This document shows positions 11,574 through 60,405 of a stretch of 64,000 nt of DNA, in pieces; position 1 is the first letter of the stretch, and every line of letters begins with the position of its first letter. The translations under genes and the position numbers were made by a program. A model generated the notes under the pieces. The model was not told where the DNA came from, searched no databases, and saw nothing but the letters and a program-made list of their open reading frames with translations. The DNA comes from Cristatella mucedo (lineage: Eukaryota > Bryozoa > Phylactolaemata > Cristatellidae): positions 1,200,501-1,264,500 of the forward strand of contig WPIO01000100.1 in assembly GCA_009760855.2 (NCBI GenBank), given 5' to 3'.

Positions 11574-14007
11574 ACCCTCTCTCTCTTGTACGGTGGCAGA
11601 ACAACAGTCATATCCTGACTCATGTTTTGCTAACCATCAACGAACACGCTTGCCAACAGCTCCTTGGTTACATCAAGCGGTCAATGCACGAGGGCTGCAG
11701 GGGGGCTGCAATTCGATGCACGCGGCCACACATGCAATAAAAGAATACCTTGCATGGCCCAGTATATTGCAAACAGAGAGGGATTGCCTCGCACTTTGTC
11801 AAAGCGACTGTCGTGTCCTTCTCGCAGCACGCGAGTGAACAAGTAAAAGCCGAGCCTGCAAAACGTAAAGACAATGAGGCTAGCATTCGATGGCTTCGGT
11901 TGACGAAGAAGTGCACAGACAGCAAATCTCTTTAGCAAGTAATTCCACGATTCAGCACCCACATCTTACAGAGACCCCTTATCGTGAAAAATTGCCATGA
12001 AACAGGTCCTGCATTAAATAAATAAAAATAAATAAATAAATAAATCCTAGCAGATTAAACAGCCACTTTTTGCATAGCGACAGAAGAGCCTTGACGGCTA
12101 TCACCACCGCTTGCAGTGGTGATAAAGAATCGCCCACCCAGGGAATCGGACCCACAACGTCGGGATCTAGGTCGTGAAAGCAACCACCTTACCTACGCAA
12201 CTTCTGGCATCGAGCAATCAGGTCCTACATCTCAACGGTATTTTTTTAATTTAACAGAAATTTGTACCTCTAAAAAATATATCATTTGCATAGCACCTTA
12301 AAAAAGCTTAATCCAGTCGCTTCACACATGCCACGGGGCTCAAGCCCACGACCCCGGTCATCAAATGCATTCACCATGACCTCGATCATCAAAAGCGAGC
12401 ACTCTAACCCCGGGGCAATCTAAACAAATGCCAGCTGATTTAACAACCTCTTTTTGTATAGCAGCAGATGAGCCTTAAAAGCTACCACCACCGTTTGCAT
12501 CGGCAATATAGGATCGCCTACTACAAGATTCGAACCCACACCTCGGGACCGAAGTCGAAAATCAACCACCGTAGCTTGCATGCAATTACGGCTCACCGAT
12601 CTATTCACGTGACCTACTCACACAACCAGAATAGCGAAAATCCTCGAATTGACATTTGTGAACGTGTCAGATGCAACAGAGAGACTAGCAACATAGCAGC
12701 TCGAACTATGGTGCAAGCCTTGCTGAATGCTAGGTCGACTAAGAATTGATTCGTTAAAGCTTGCACGGCCAGTCGTCATATTCGAACCCTTTCGAATCTT
12801 TGCCGAGAAGGTAAGGTGTTCACACTTCACGACCCGGGTCGTGGGATCGAGTCCTGCAGAGGGCAACTCCGAAAACCCCACCGTAAGTAGGGCGATCGCT
12901 GCTAAGGCCCCTTTACCGCTATATAAATATGGCGGCAGTTGCATAGGCCGGCCTTAACGCTGTTACTTTTCCAACATTCCCGAATTAGAGGCTGCATGAC
13001 CCGATGCTCTACCGGCAAGTTCACTGACGTTCCTGTATAGTAAGTAGCACACTGCCGAAAGGTTGGCCAGCACAGCCCAGCTTTAATCACGATAAATTTA
13101 GGGTTTTTCTAAAAAAAAACAGGCTGCGACATCGTTACGAGTCGTCACTCAGCGAGGGCTTCCGGTCTCAGAGCCGATGCACGTGCACCCTCTCACTGGG
13201 TCACCATTCCCGACTTGCCGCGTTGGCCTAGCTAGCCACTTCGCCTGCAGGCCTGCAATGATAGCGCACGGCTGGCGCTCTAACACGTGTTATGTCACGC
13301 AGCATCTCGCTTACATCTCGCAAAACGCCTGCTGCAGGCGGCCGGCGGCGGAGGCAGCAGAGGCAGAGGCCAACGCATTCTTACGCTACAAGCTGCTACC
13401 TGACTGCCCAGGTGCCCACACAGGCCGACTGCAGCTTCTGCCGATTCGACCCTGCGCCCCAGCCGAAGCTCTTGTACGTCAGGTACAGATACGTCGCGGA
13501 GCCTGCAAAACGAAACGCCTCCGCCATCGGAAGGAAAACGACGCTGGGCACTCCGATCAGGCTCGCGTCGGCAGCCGCTTCTCCACGAACGCGTCACGAC
13601 TGCTGCGTGCGCGCCGCGGAAGTCGCTCCGCAAACGCCTTGGCGGTCGCGCTTCGGTCACCGCCGCGATGCGTGAGGTATTAACACGGGCGACGGAGGGG
13701 CGAGAGGAAGCATGTCGCGCGGCAATACACGGCCGCCCCAACTGCGCAGGAGAAAATAACCACGCGAGAAGACCGATACCCCGAGCGGCGAGAGACCTTC
13801 GCTTCCCGAATCAGTACGGCACCGGTTGCATCGGCGAAATTCACGTGCGAGCGCCATCGCGCCCGGCGCCTTACCGGCAAGGTCGTAGAACTTCTCGGTT
13901 TTAAGAGCGGCTGCAGCCAGAAAGCAGGCGCCCTGAATTCCGAAGTCAATACCGGCGCTTTTAATCAGCACACTTACTACAGGGCTGCTCAGCAATCTGG
14001 CAAACAT
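9968..14007 (-). CDS. DUF1295 / steroid 5-alpha-reductase-superfamily membrane protein, 5 exons
   Basis: Join 14007-13875, 13502-13400, 11855-11749, 10764-10589, 10255-9968: 807 nt, 268 codons plus TGA. It belongs to the DUF1295 group of predicted multi-pass ER membrane enzymes related to 3-oxo-5-alpha-steroid 4-dehydrogenases (fungal C594.04c type). Substrate unknown. Landmarks: KTEKFYDLAGSATY across junction 1, WAVRLGFYLFTRVLREG across junction 2, MQGVWVFVTLLPTLIANSK across junction 3, YGLWAVGFFFEAVADYQK, and [20 protein letters not shown] plus GIPIQERQALKRWG (the NADPH/catalytic C-terminal block of the superfamily). Phases are 1, 2, 1 and 0, all with GT-AG sites. The start ATG at 14007 has A at -3. 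Several hydrophobic segments are evident. Confidence 0.93.
10589..10764 (-). CDS. DUF1295 gene exon 4
   Basis: 176 nt, phase 1 to 0. It encodes VWVFVTLLPTLIANSKKKD and GYGLWAVGFFFEAVADYQKS. Acceptor TTTCCAG, donor GTAAGA. Confidence 0.94.
11299..11338. repeat. Inverted repeat, 4-nt loop
   Basis: CTGCAGAGACGGTTGCT, loop CTGT, then AGCAACCGTCTCTCTGCAG: complementary save for a 2-nt insertion. Confidence 0.9.
11512..11569. repeat. (CT)n microsatellite
   Basis: Pure CT run in the intron between DUF1295 exons 3 and 4. Confidence 0.95.
11749..11855 (-). CDS. DUF1295 gene exon 3
   Basis: 107 nt, phase 2 to 1. It encodes LGFYLFTRVLREGHDSRFDK and FAIYWAMQ. Acceptor TTTTGCAG, donor GTATTC. Confidence 0.92.
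12046..12200 (-). mobile_element. SINE-1 copy with (TTTA)n tail
   Basis: Same family; preceded at 12014-12045 by AATA repeats, which on the minus strand form the 3' tail GGATTTATTTATT. Confidence 0.82.
12281..12415 (-). mobile_element. SINE-2 copy
   Basis: GTGGGCTTGAGCCCCGTGG (B-box region) then GTGTGAAGCGACTGGATTAA on the minus strand; placed between two SINE-1 copies. Confidence 0.7.
12430..12578 (-). mobile_element. SINE-1 copy
   Basis: Same family, diverged. Separated from the previous SINE-1 by a SINE-2. Confidence 0.75.
12803..12942 (+). mobile_element. SINE-1-related copy, plus strand
   Basis: Begins AAGGTAAGGTGTTCACACTT, has GGGATCGAGTCC (B-box like) and ends with CCGCTATATAAATATGGC. 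Confidence 0.65.
13400..13502 (-). CDS. DUF1295 gene exon 2
   Basis: 103 nt, phase 1 to 2. It encodes SATYLYLTYKSFGWG and CVGTWAV. Acceptor TTTTGCAG, donor GTAGCA. Confidence 0.88.
13875..14007 (-). CDS. DUF1295 gene exon 1
   Basis: 44 codons plus 1 nt. Starts MFARLLSS, ends AAALKTEKFYDLA. Donor GTAAGG. Confidence 0.9.
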
Positions 14008-15479
14008 TCTCGCTTCGGGTGCTATAGGCCACGAATCCAGATACGCAGCGTACGGGGGGGGGGAGGATACGATAGCAGTTAGGTAATGTGTTTGTCCGCC
14101 GCAATGGAAAGCCTACCATTAGTAAATGTTTGCATCCGGTATATTTGTATTACGCGTTCACATGGTCAGTTTTTCATCTGCGGATTTTTCGTCCGTCATT
14201 TTTCTGTCGATACAGGCAAGGAGGTTAGGTCATAGACAAGCCAAGGGTTTCGGCCACGACGCATCAACGCCTACCCTAGGGCCCCGCCACGGTACCCGAT
14301 CATTTGCCACTGCAGACAATTGCCACAGATTCCGGAAGTAGCACATCTCCGTTTCAGAAAAGCTTTCTTCTGCGCAGGAAATCACTATAATTTTAGATTT
14401 ATAGAAATAAGTTTACTTAAAGGGCGATGTCATGCCAATTTTATTTGTCATGATTGTGCGAGCAGAATCACGTTTGGCCCGTGATGGCCCCCTTCACAGT
14501 GAGCACCATCTCAAAAATTGCGTCGCACGTCTTCATTGAAATTAGATAAAAAAAATTAGTGCATGTGATAATACTGTGTAGACACCGATCTTCAGGTTAT
14601 GGGTGCAAGTTGAACAGCTTAGAAGGCGCCGTACAGCCGACAAGCAAGAAACGTAGTTCTGTTCGCCGCACGTTTGGCGTCGGAATTTTCAGCTGGTGTG
14701 GCTTCGGTCCCGAACATTTCAACTACGGAGTGAATATTCCTGAGCAGTGTTTCGCAGCGGTGTGCTGCAATCGGTTGCATTGATCCGACAAACAACTAGT
14801 GCCTGCCTATCCTGAGCTTGGCATGACAACTGCCGATGTCACAAGCTTAGCGGTGCATGTTCAACCGGATCCACACATTCTGCAGACTCAGTTTGACAGC
14901 AGAGTTAGACCATCCAAGATGTTTTTTGCAGATAGGAAAGAGGGCTTGCAATCGTCGGCTTCAGTGTGGGCGTGGCTGAGCAGGGAGTGTGGAGGCTGTG
15001 GTACAGCACCCGATGCTTTGGCGATTTAATCTCCGCTCGACGCGTGTCATCGCAGCCGTGGGGATTTCAGCTGTACTCGTTTATCTGATTATTTCCCATG
15101 CTGGATGTGGAGTATGATCCGCTAGCTTTTTTTGGCTACGTGTTCTATAGGACTGAGTAAACTGTTTCAGTTTGCCCAGTCACGTGTCTCCAATCATGTC
15201 GCCTTGCACTCTCGACCTGCGAAGCATCTCAGCCCCTCGCAAGCTGCTGCCACTCCTATCGGCTCCTGGGCTGCTTCCATGCTTGCAAGCGTCCATCAAT
15301 CCTCGCCGATGGCCCGTCTGCCCCTTCCTTCATGCAATGCAGCCCTCTCTTGGGGCCGTCGGTCGGCCCTGCTTCCCTGCAGCTCGTGCCTCCGCCCACC
15401 CACAGGCGCCGGCTCGCTGCAATCCCGGGGAACGTCGCGCACTCCGACACGGCCCCTCAGAATTTTGACGAGTTTTTAC

Positions 15480-15850
15480 CTTTTTTTTACGAATCCTCGT
15501 TTGGTGCTGATGCTATGATAGCCCGGCTGATTTGAACCAGTAGACCAATTTCGTGAAGAAATCGACGGGCTGCTGAGGCCGAGTGTTCAGCCTACACCAG
15601 CAGGGGACCTTTTTCATACAAAACAGGCTCTGTGCAATGTGTTGCAGCAGAAAAGAAAACGCAGAAGGTGGTGGCCTCAGGGCCTGGCCAGACAAGTGAG
15701 GACATATGAGAATCGTAGTGAGACGACGTCACACTAAATACCCACATACCAACAGCATGTGCGTTTGTTTTTTGGGCTGTCTGAAGATATTTTGAAATGC
15801 TGCCCATAACTTGTACACTGGGCATCGTAGAAAGGACTCATCGTGCAAAC
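15480..15850 (+). mobile_element. Second copy of the 53640-54220 dispersed repeat
   Basis: Shared blocks include SPADLN, NVLQQKR and GLARQ in plus-strand translation, in the same order as at 53880-54120. Heavily decayed. Confidence 0.4.
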
Positions 15851-16823
15851 GAACTTACTGTCACTGCAGCCCAGGCCATACTGAGAGGAGTATTTGCTCT
15901 GAGTGCAGGTGTCCTACAGTATTGCCACTCAAGTCAGTCAAATTTCTCATGTGCGAAGTGCACTGGCCGCATGCTCACGCTCATTAGTTCAGCATTTCGC
16001 AGATATATTTCCCCGAAATATCAGAGCGGGTTTAATATTCATTTGTACTCAAAACGAATTAGGACTTGCTTTCAGGGAATGCCTTATTTTTCATGCACGT
16101 CCATCTACATGCATTCATGAATGACGACCTACATTTATTCATATGCAAACATTTGTCTTTATTCGAATATAGTCACTTCATCTTTCACTTGCAACATCGT
16201 CATATATCTCCAAATCCCGAATTCCAGCCTGAATTTTTAGCGAATCCATTTCTTATAGAGCCGTTGGCACAATGTCTCATGTCTAGCAAACAGAGCTCAC
16301 CTTACATGAACAATTCTGGTCCATGCAATCAGTTTGTAGTGCATTGGCAATACTGCTGTCATTAATTTTATCCCATGAATTCTACCAACAAGTTACGACC
16401 TCTTGCAGGCTAGGCTTTACAAAGTGTTTTCATGCCCACCATCTTATTTTCAATGCAGTCATTGTCTTCCATGCGAAAATGGTCCTTGAATAGCTGGTTT
16501 ATAGAAATCTTACGAATCTTGAGATAGGCAGTATGTCCTGTGCGAATTATTATTGTCTGTATTCTTGCCTGCAAGATAAAATCTTCATGTCTTTAGCACG
16601 GCCTGTGCCGGCAGAATCGCAGACTAGCAGACCTCTTAAAGCCACCTCAAAAGACAAGTGGCAGCATTAAATCAACCCACTTCCTCATAAGTGCTTGGAT
16701 CCATCAGGCTTTTTCGGTTTCAAGAACATAAATGCCCGAAACGCGTTTAAGCTTACATTTCTTGCCCTTAGCAAGGATTTCAGGCGGCCATTCTGTCAAC
16801 CCAGATTAATTGTCAAACTTCAG

Positions 16824-16930
16824 GTAATAATAATAATGCACTTGATAAAGCGCCCCCCCCGGAGAACTCGATCTCTTTCTAGGCGCTGTACATCTACTGC
16901 AAAGGAAAAACAATCGGGCGGTTAAGTATT
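16824..16930 (-). mobile_element. LINE-A 3' tail fragment
   Basis: Starts with an AAT repeat (the reverse of the ATT tail), then the hairpin GCGCC...AGAGAA...CTCTTTCTAGGCGCT. The C run at 16854-16861 is an expansion inside the hairpin stem. Confidence 0.75.
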
Positions 16931-17939
16931 AATTTAAGCGCACCTTTGTAACCAGAGGAAAGAGGAAGGAATGTGGATTGACAAGGCATCGTTCTACTGT
17001 CATTTTTAAGATGCTTGACCCACTTGCAGCACTACAGTATCTTTCATGGCAATCATATTGGATTGGAGTTGGTATTTAGAAAAGTCTATGCCATCAGAAA
17101 GAGATTGGAATACAACTGCAAATTTAATAACTTCAGTACCTTCCAGCTTAAACTGTGTTGTGGATCTTCTTAGTTACACTCCATTTGACTGACGGAAGTC
17201 ATCTAGCCAGCAATATAATCTATTGTGATGCTTTTTTGAATTCTTCTGGGGATATTTCAAATTTGGGTGCCATTGCAAGGGCAAATGCTTAAACTCCAGC
17301 CCTACACAGGACTAGAGCCTTTACTTGCCTGTCAACACTCCGTTCACAGATGTATGACGGTCATGTCTTCAAGCTCAGGAAATAATGGTTGCCGACCTAA
17401 TCCACATTTCTGCTCCACGTCACGCTTCGTCCAGTTTCCTCGTCCACCCGTTGACTAAGATTTAACATACATTGCTTGCCATTTTCGGACCGTTCGGAGA
17501 TCAAACCTCTTTGCAGAAAGCCGTAAGATTATTGCCCTGTGGGGGCTATCAAGATTCCCTTTTTGTTGAACTCGACAGACTAGCTCTTTCCTTTTGCACT
17601 CATCTCGTCTGGGCTAAAAAAAGATAATCCATTTAAGTCAATAGTTATGTCATGTGTTAAGCCATTATGACTTGCTTGTGCCAAGTCCCATGGCGATTGC
17701 TCCATTCGTTTGCCATCTGAGCACTTCTTTATACAAATACTGGGGAAGATAATCCATATATTGCTCAAGTTTCTCCTTATTATTGGGGCTTATTTTTGGG
17801 GCAGGGCTTATATTACAAGCATCCTTTAAAATCTTGCTAGGGGTTATTTTCAAATTAGGTCTTTTTCGGGATACGGTAATTGTCATATTGTCAGGCGATG
17901 GATAGATTGCATAAACATGGAGATAGAGAACACATACAC

Positions 17940-18147
<208 letters not shown>

Positions 18148-18183
18148 CTTAAGAACCAGATTGGGGCTCGCATACATCCCCTG

Positions 18184-18482
18184 ACTTGACCACATTTAAA
18201 AAGAACTTAAAAACACCTATTTAGGACAGCATTTACTGGGTCCCTGTGATTCGTCCTTCATGTGCTTATGCGTGCTGACACTGTGCATGCTGCCACTAAC
18301 CACATTTGCATGCTGACCCTGTGCATGTCACCCCTAACCATGTTATTCATTTTGATTGTTTTTCAAGCATGATTTTACTTACCATTCAATTGCATTTCCC
18401 TGTGCAGCAAATGTAAAGCGCCTAGAAAGAGATTAAGTTCTCTGAGGGCGCTTTATCAAGTGCATTATTATTATTATTATTA
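18184..18482 (+). mobile_element. LINE-A 3' UTR with (ATT)n tail
   Basis: A clean 3' end in plus orientation: AAGCGCCTAGAAAGAGATTA, then GTTCTCTGAGGGCGCTT, and a terminal run of ATT. It defines the end of the family. Confidence 0.82.
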
Positions 18483-18793
18483 AACCAAAGAGTTCAAGAG
18501 AGATGCATGCATATGAACTTCACACGTGAAAACAGCACCGAAAGGTGCCCACGAGCAAATGGCACAAGTGATGAGTCACGAGTGTCACGGACAAGTTTAT
18601 ACTTAAGTCAATACGACTCAGCACTGTCTGTCTCAGCTGCACAAGCAACACGTGGGGGTGTGCATGTGTGTGCACATGTGTGCTCGTGCGGGGGTTCGTT
18701 CGTGGATAAGCACGTTCAGGGTGTGCACATGCACCCGAAGTGAACGTATCTTCATATGGATGGAGAATGAGCAACTGCTAAGTCATAGTTACA

Positions 18794-18799
18794 TTTATT
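18794..18799 (-). terminator. Candidate WDR7 polyadenylation signal
   Basis: Plus-strand TTTATT, AATAAA on the gene strand, about 680 nt past the stop codon. It is the first canonical hexamer I found downstream; no transcript evidence. Confidence 0.25.
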
Positions 18800-19393
18800 T
18801 ATATTCAAATCTCTTTTCTATGTCATTCGTACACCGTAGGTCGCTTTGCCTCACCGTCAGGTTTCGTCAAAGTGCACAGCACCATTTCTGACTAAGGCAA
18901 GGACGGTAAGGGCTCACAATAAATTACTCTCAAACTCACTGTTGGCCTGGGCCTCGCCCGGTCAGTCAGTTTGGTGTCAGGAGACATGGCCCAGCAAAGA
19001 TAAGCCCACAGCCCCAAAACGACTCTTAAAGCACTGCAGAAGAATAATATCCTTAGTAGCGAGCGGTTAATCAAACACGCGAGTTGCGGTTTAAGCAAGA
19101 CTGCATAGTAGTGCGCCTGCACGCCCACAGACTGCACTGCCACGTGCACAATCGCAGCTGCGGCTGCCTCGGGCCTCCTCCCTATCCTCCTCCTTCTTAG
19201 AAGAGCTGGCCGAAGCCTCATCCGAGTGCAGCAGGACAGAGCTGCTCTGCGCCCCAAACACATTAACGCCGCACAGCAAGGACAGCAACACCAGCGCGAC
19301 GCTGGGGCACATCTCGCAGCAGCTGCCGAGCACACTCGGGCGGGCGCAGCATCCCGGCACAGCGGCATTCAGGCGAGTGCAGGCGAGTCGTCG

Positions 19394-19429
19394 CTGCCAA
19401 GCCAGTCTGCTGACTGACTGGCTTGGCAG
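19394..19429. repeat. 14-bp perfect inverted repeat in the WDR7 3' UTR
   Basis: CTGCCAAGCCAGTC, 8-nt loop, GACTGGCTTGGCAG. It lies 48 nt past the stop codon, so the mRNA could form a hairpin here. Confidence 0.9.
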
Positions 19430-19476
19430 GTCAGCCCGACCACCGCCTGAGCTGGTCTCCCACACACACATCCGGG

Positions 19477-57125
<37,649 letters not shown>

Positions 57126-57129
57126 CCGA

Positions 57130-57306
57130 GATTTTAATAATAATGATAATAACGATGCGCGTAATATAGCCCCCCAGAGAACTAATTCTCTTTCTAAGCA
57201 CTTAAAATTTGCTCCAAAGAAAGCACAATTGAATGGTTAGTGGTAGCATGCTCAATGACAAGCTTAAAATGGTTAGAGTTGACATGCACAGAGTCAGTTT
57301 TGTCAT
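57130..57306 (-). mobile_element. LINE-A 3' end, one arm of an inverted pair
   Basis: AAT-rich start, then the hairpin tail and 3' UTR in reverse orientation. It directly meets a plus-oriented LINE-A at 57307. Confidence 0.7.
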
Positions 57307-57715
57307 TCATTTTTACGTCACTTCGTTCTCTTGCTCCAGCCAACCTATCAGAACTACTTCCCAATCAGGCTGGGCATCGTACCGCATGCCCGTCTGACTC
57401 AAGTCGTTCAGCGCGCCTCGAGCCAGCCTCAAACTCTTTGGAGACCGCGCCTTTACTAGGTACGCTCTCAAAGCCAGGAACTCACTCCCGATTGACGTCA
57501 CAACAAGGTCTGACTTGACAAAATTTAAAAAGAAGCTAAAGACGCGCTTTTTCCTTACAGCGTAAGCCGGGTCCTCGTGAATGGTCCTTTGCATGTTTTC
57601 GCGTGCCAACGCTAAGCTTTGCACCACTAATCATATCGGCAAGCTTCCTTTTCAGTATATGTAAAGTGCCGAGGAAGAGATTAAGTTATCTGAACATGCT
57701 AAACTAATGGATTGA
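57307..57715 (+). mobile_element. LINE-A RT C-terminus and 3' UTR, other arm of the inverted pair
   Basis: Plus-strand SLRSLAPANLSELLPNQAG and the tail AAGTGCCGAGGAAGAGATTA. Confidence 0.72.
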
Positions 57716-58033
57716 TATAAATAGTATTACTACTACACTATATAATTTCAGCACTTTATTTAATTTCACCGCCTCACTACTTTAATTTACTACTAAAATC
57801 ATTTCAGCACATTACCGCAACTCTCCATTATACTTGCGCAGTCCGGACGAGCCGCGGCTGGCTACCGGCTCTCCGCATGCCAACGTCACCTTCATGGCTT
57901 TCGCTACCTCGCGGGCGCTTGCCTCGTTGCACACCATCTGCACGTGGCAAACCGTCACAGCCTGGATCGCCGTCGCCACGTACCACACGGCGGCATCCTG
58001 GAAAACCGTAGTAGCCCGGCACACCGTCGGCGA

Positions 58034-58411
58034 TTACCGATCCTGCTTTCGGTCCCTTCTGTTGCCGCCCTCTCTCCGACGAGCTTTAGCTAACTCAGCG
58101 CTCAGCAGTCGCGCTTTGCCTACCGGGCTAGCCAGCGCCGTTACCAGAGCCTCGCGAAGCAGACGGTAGTCATCCTCGATTGTCTTCGGCATGTAAGAAA
58201 GAAAAGAGTACACATAGAAGACGCTTCCTTCCAAGAAGAGAGGCAGATACTTGTGCCAGATTGTCGGATTGACACCGCACAGCTCGAGCCTCCGCTCCGA
58301 GTCAAGCAGCCAGGTTGCGAAGTCATCACCAGCTGGAAATTGCTCGAGCAGCATTGCTGTAGGCCGCCGCCGGAAATAGCTTGCAGCTTGAGCTATCGTC
58401 GCGAACGTCAC
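58034..58411 (-). pseudogene. Gag-like capsid fragment (LTR retrotransposon relic)
   Basis: A 125-codon open frame with LLEQFPAGDDFATWLLDSE, then WHKYLPLFLEGSVFYVYSFL, DDYRLLREALVTAL and an Arg-rich end. The order (DDF..WL, LP..L.G.....Y, Y..L...L) is that of Ty3/gypsy-type Gag capsids. No protease or polymerase was seen nearby, so it is a fragment. The assignment is by pattern only. Confidence 0.45.
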
Positions 58412-58649
58412 AGAACGCTAGCCGACGAGCAGCACCGCCAGGTTTATTTCACCTACACGTGGAGCACGTGGACTCGTCCTCGTCCCTGCTCGCCCACCGG
58501 AGTGCCCCCCCCCCCGATTCCCTCGTCATAACAATCACCAATAGCACGTCCCGGCTGCCTACCACATCGAGTGTCACAGCCCACTCGTACAGCGATCAGG
58601 GGCAGTGTCATCAATTGAATGAAATCGCAGAAAGATATCTATTTAGTGC

Positions 58650-59030
58650 GAGGAGCGCCTAGATGGCGAGCTTCTGGGGAGCTGGTAGTGGGAGGGCACA
58701 CCTGAGGAGCAAGAAGCTCGTATAGGTCAAGGCTGATGCGTGCGTGCTAAGCGACGTGCAAGCAGACCGAGGAGGACCTTGCAATCAATTCGATCCTTAG
58801 TAGGTAGCCAGTGAAGCTCAGGCGGAAGAGTGTTGTGATGTGGCAGCTACGCCATTTGCTGCAGACCAGACGACCTGGAACGTTGTGCACCAGTTTTAGA
58901 CGATCAAGGTCACCTGCTAGGAGTCCTGAATAAAGAAAATTGCAGTAATCTAGAAGAGTGGTCGGAAACGCATGATTTGGTTTGGCCTTCTTATATGCTG
59001 CAACTAATCTTACTATGCACGTTGACACCG
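58650..59030 (-). mobile_element. Third CR1/L2-like LINE copy (LINE-C), decayed
   Basis: The minus-strand frame contains LLDYCNFLYSGLLAGDLDRL and KLVHNVPGRLVCSKWRSCHI, the L2-type thumb block. It resumes at 59157-59230 after an insertion. Confidence 0.7.
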
Positions 59031-59031
59031 C

Positions 59032-59156
59032 ATATTATCGCTAGCCTTATGGTTATGCTTCTCTTATTCTCTTACACATCCTGGAATGTAAAGCGCCTAG
59101 GAAGAGATTAAGTTCTCTGGTGGCGCTATATAAATGTATTATTATTATGATTATGA
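59032..59156 (+). mobile_element. LINE 3' tail nested in LINE-C
   Basis: Ends AAGCGCCTAGGAAGAGATTA, then GGCGCTATATAAATGTATTA and ATT units; opposite in orientation to the LINE around it. Confidence 0.65.
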
Positions 59157-59242
59157 TTGCCTAAGTAAGACCTGATTTTGGCAGTGTTCCTAAGCTGGAA
59201 GTAGTCCGACTTGTAGAGGGGGAATATGTGACGTTTAATGAA

Positions 59243-59321
59243 CTTCGTCGTGGCTTCGAGCCCTATGGTATACGGAAAGCGCCTAAATAAAGATTAAGCT
59301 CTCTTAGGGCGTTATATAAAT

Positions 59322-59322
<1 letters not shown>
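59243..59322 (+). mobile_element. SINE-2 copy, 5'-truncated
   Basis: GGCTTCGAGCCCTATGG then AAGCGCCTAAATAAAGATTA and GGGCGTTATATAAAT; followed by an AT/GT microsatellite. Confidence 0.68.
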
Positions 59323-59357
<35 letters not shown>

Positions 59358-59370
59358 CATGTGTGTGTGA
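59322..59370. repeat. (AT)n-(GT)n microsatellite
   Basis: Begins at the 3' end of a SINE-2 copy, as if grown from its tail. Confidence 0.85.
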
Positions 59371-59640
59371 GTTAAAATGAGGCTGTGTAATTAATTGGCC
59401 TTTAATTTCTACTTTACATATGCAGCGTCTCTCTGCTTCGTGAGATGAAGGAAGTTGCTGCAGGGTTACGTTACATCGTGCTCGCCAAAGATAACTGTCC
59501 AGCGTAACAACTACGTAATCCTTGTGCCTTTGCGAATTTACAGGACGGATCTATTGGTCAAGTACCTGCATTCTGAAACGTGTTCATGCTAAATCTATCA
59601 GATTACGACCGCGCCTCCGATTGTTAACGGTTCATGGACT

Positions 59641-59641
<1 letters not shown>

Positions 59642-59676
<35 letters not shown>

Positions 59677-59770
59677 CACTTGACAAAGCGCCCTCAGAGA
59701 ACGCAATCTCTTTCTAGGCGCTTTAGATTTGCTGCAGAGGGAAACGCGATTGAATGGTGAGTAAGACTGT
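59642..59770 (-). mobile_element. LINE-A 3' tail fragment
   Basis: A run of eleven or so AAT units, then the hairpin tail and start of the 3' UTR (GATTGAATGGTGAGTAA). Confidence 0.8.
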
Positions 59771-60002
59771 GATACTTAGGAATCGGAAATGTCATATTCT
59801 GTATGCGTTAGTAGCAATGCGTACTGAAACGTTTACCTGGAGGTTAGGCTGCGTAAAGACACATTGTGGTCGTCGGTGAGTTATGGCCCATGTATAAAGC
59901 TAAGCTGAGGCGTGCTCTGGGCGTCGAACTGTAAGTTGCACGCTATGTCCGGAGCTGGACGCCAGCGGCCTTCGAGGCTGTTGAATGGACTGCTCTAATG
60001 TA

Positions 60003-60405
60003 ATGTCGCGTATCTTCGTCTGTAACCCCACACGCAAAGCCACAAAGGCTATGCGGTATGCGGGTGTTGCAGAGAAGAGTTTTCCATTGCACGCTCAAAG
60101 TCTAAGCGGCTATCGGTAAGCATTTGGTAGCCAACAGGCTTCGTCTTAACGGAGAGCCAGTGAGAAGCAGGCCGCGATAGCCTTGGAGGTAAGGTGCTCG
60201 CTCTTCACGACCGAGGTCGTGGGTTCAAATCCTGCAGCGGGCGATCCTTTACTGAAAGCGGTGGCGAAGACGAGGCTTTTCGATCAGCTAACTGCTGGGT
60301 CGGGAGAGCAGCCGAGGCAGCGAGTAGCATGGAAGTAGCAGCTCCGGACGGCTGGAAAGGATGCAGTCAGCGGTCAGCAGGAGGAGAGTAGATGTCGTTG
60401 CGTAA
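60003..60405 (-). mobile_element. LINE-B 3' region, split by a SINE-1 insertion
   Basis: 60003-60170 and 60292-60405 are collinear parts of the LINE-B end (TCGGTAAGCATTTGGTAGCC; then GAGTAGCATGGAAGTAGCAG). SINE-1 occupies the space between them. Confidence 0.72.
60171..60291 (+). mobile_element. SINE-1 copy nested in LINE-B
   Basis: GGAGGTAAGGTGCTCGCTC, then GTGGGTTCAAATCCTGC, ending CGATCAGCTAAC. LINE-B sequence continues on both sides. Confidence 0.75.

Larger units (their letters stand above)
14008..17939. other. Intergenic region between DUF1295 gene and WDR7
   Basis: AT-rich, with only short repeat relics (15480-15850, 16824-16930). No convincing exon found on either strand. Confidence 0.55.
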
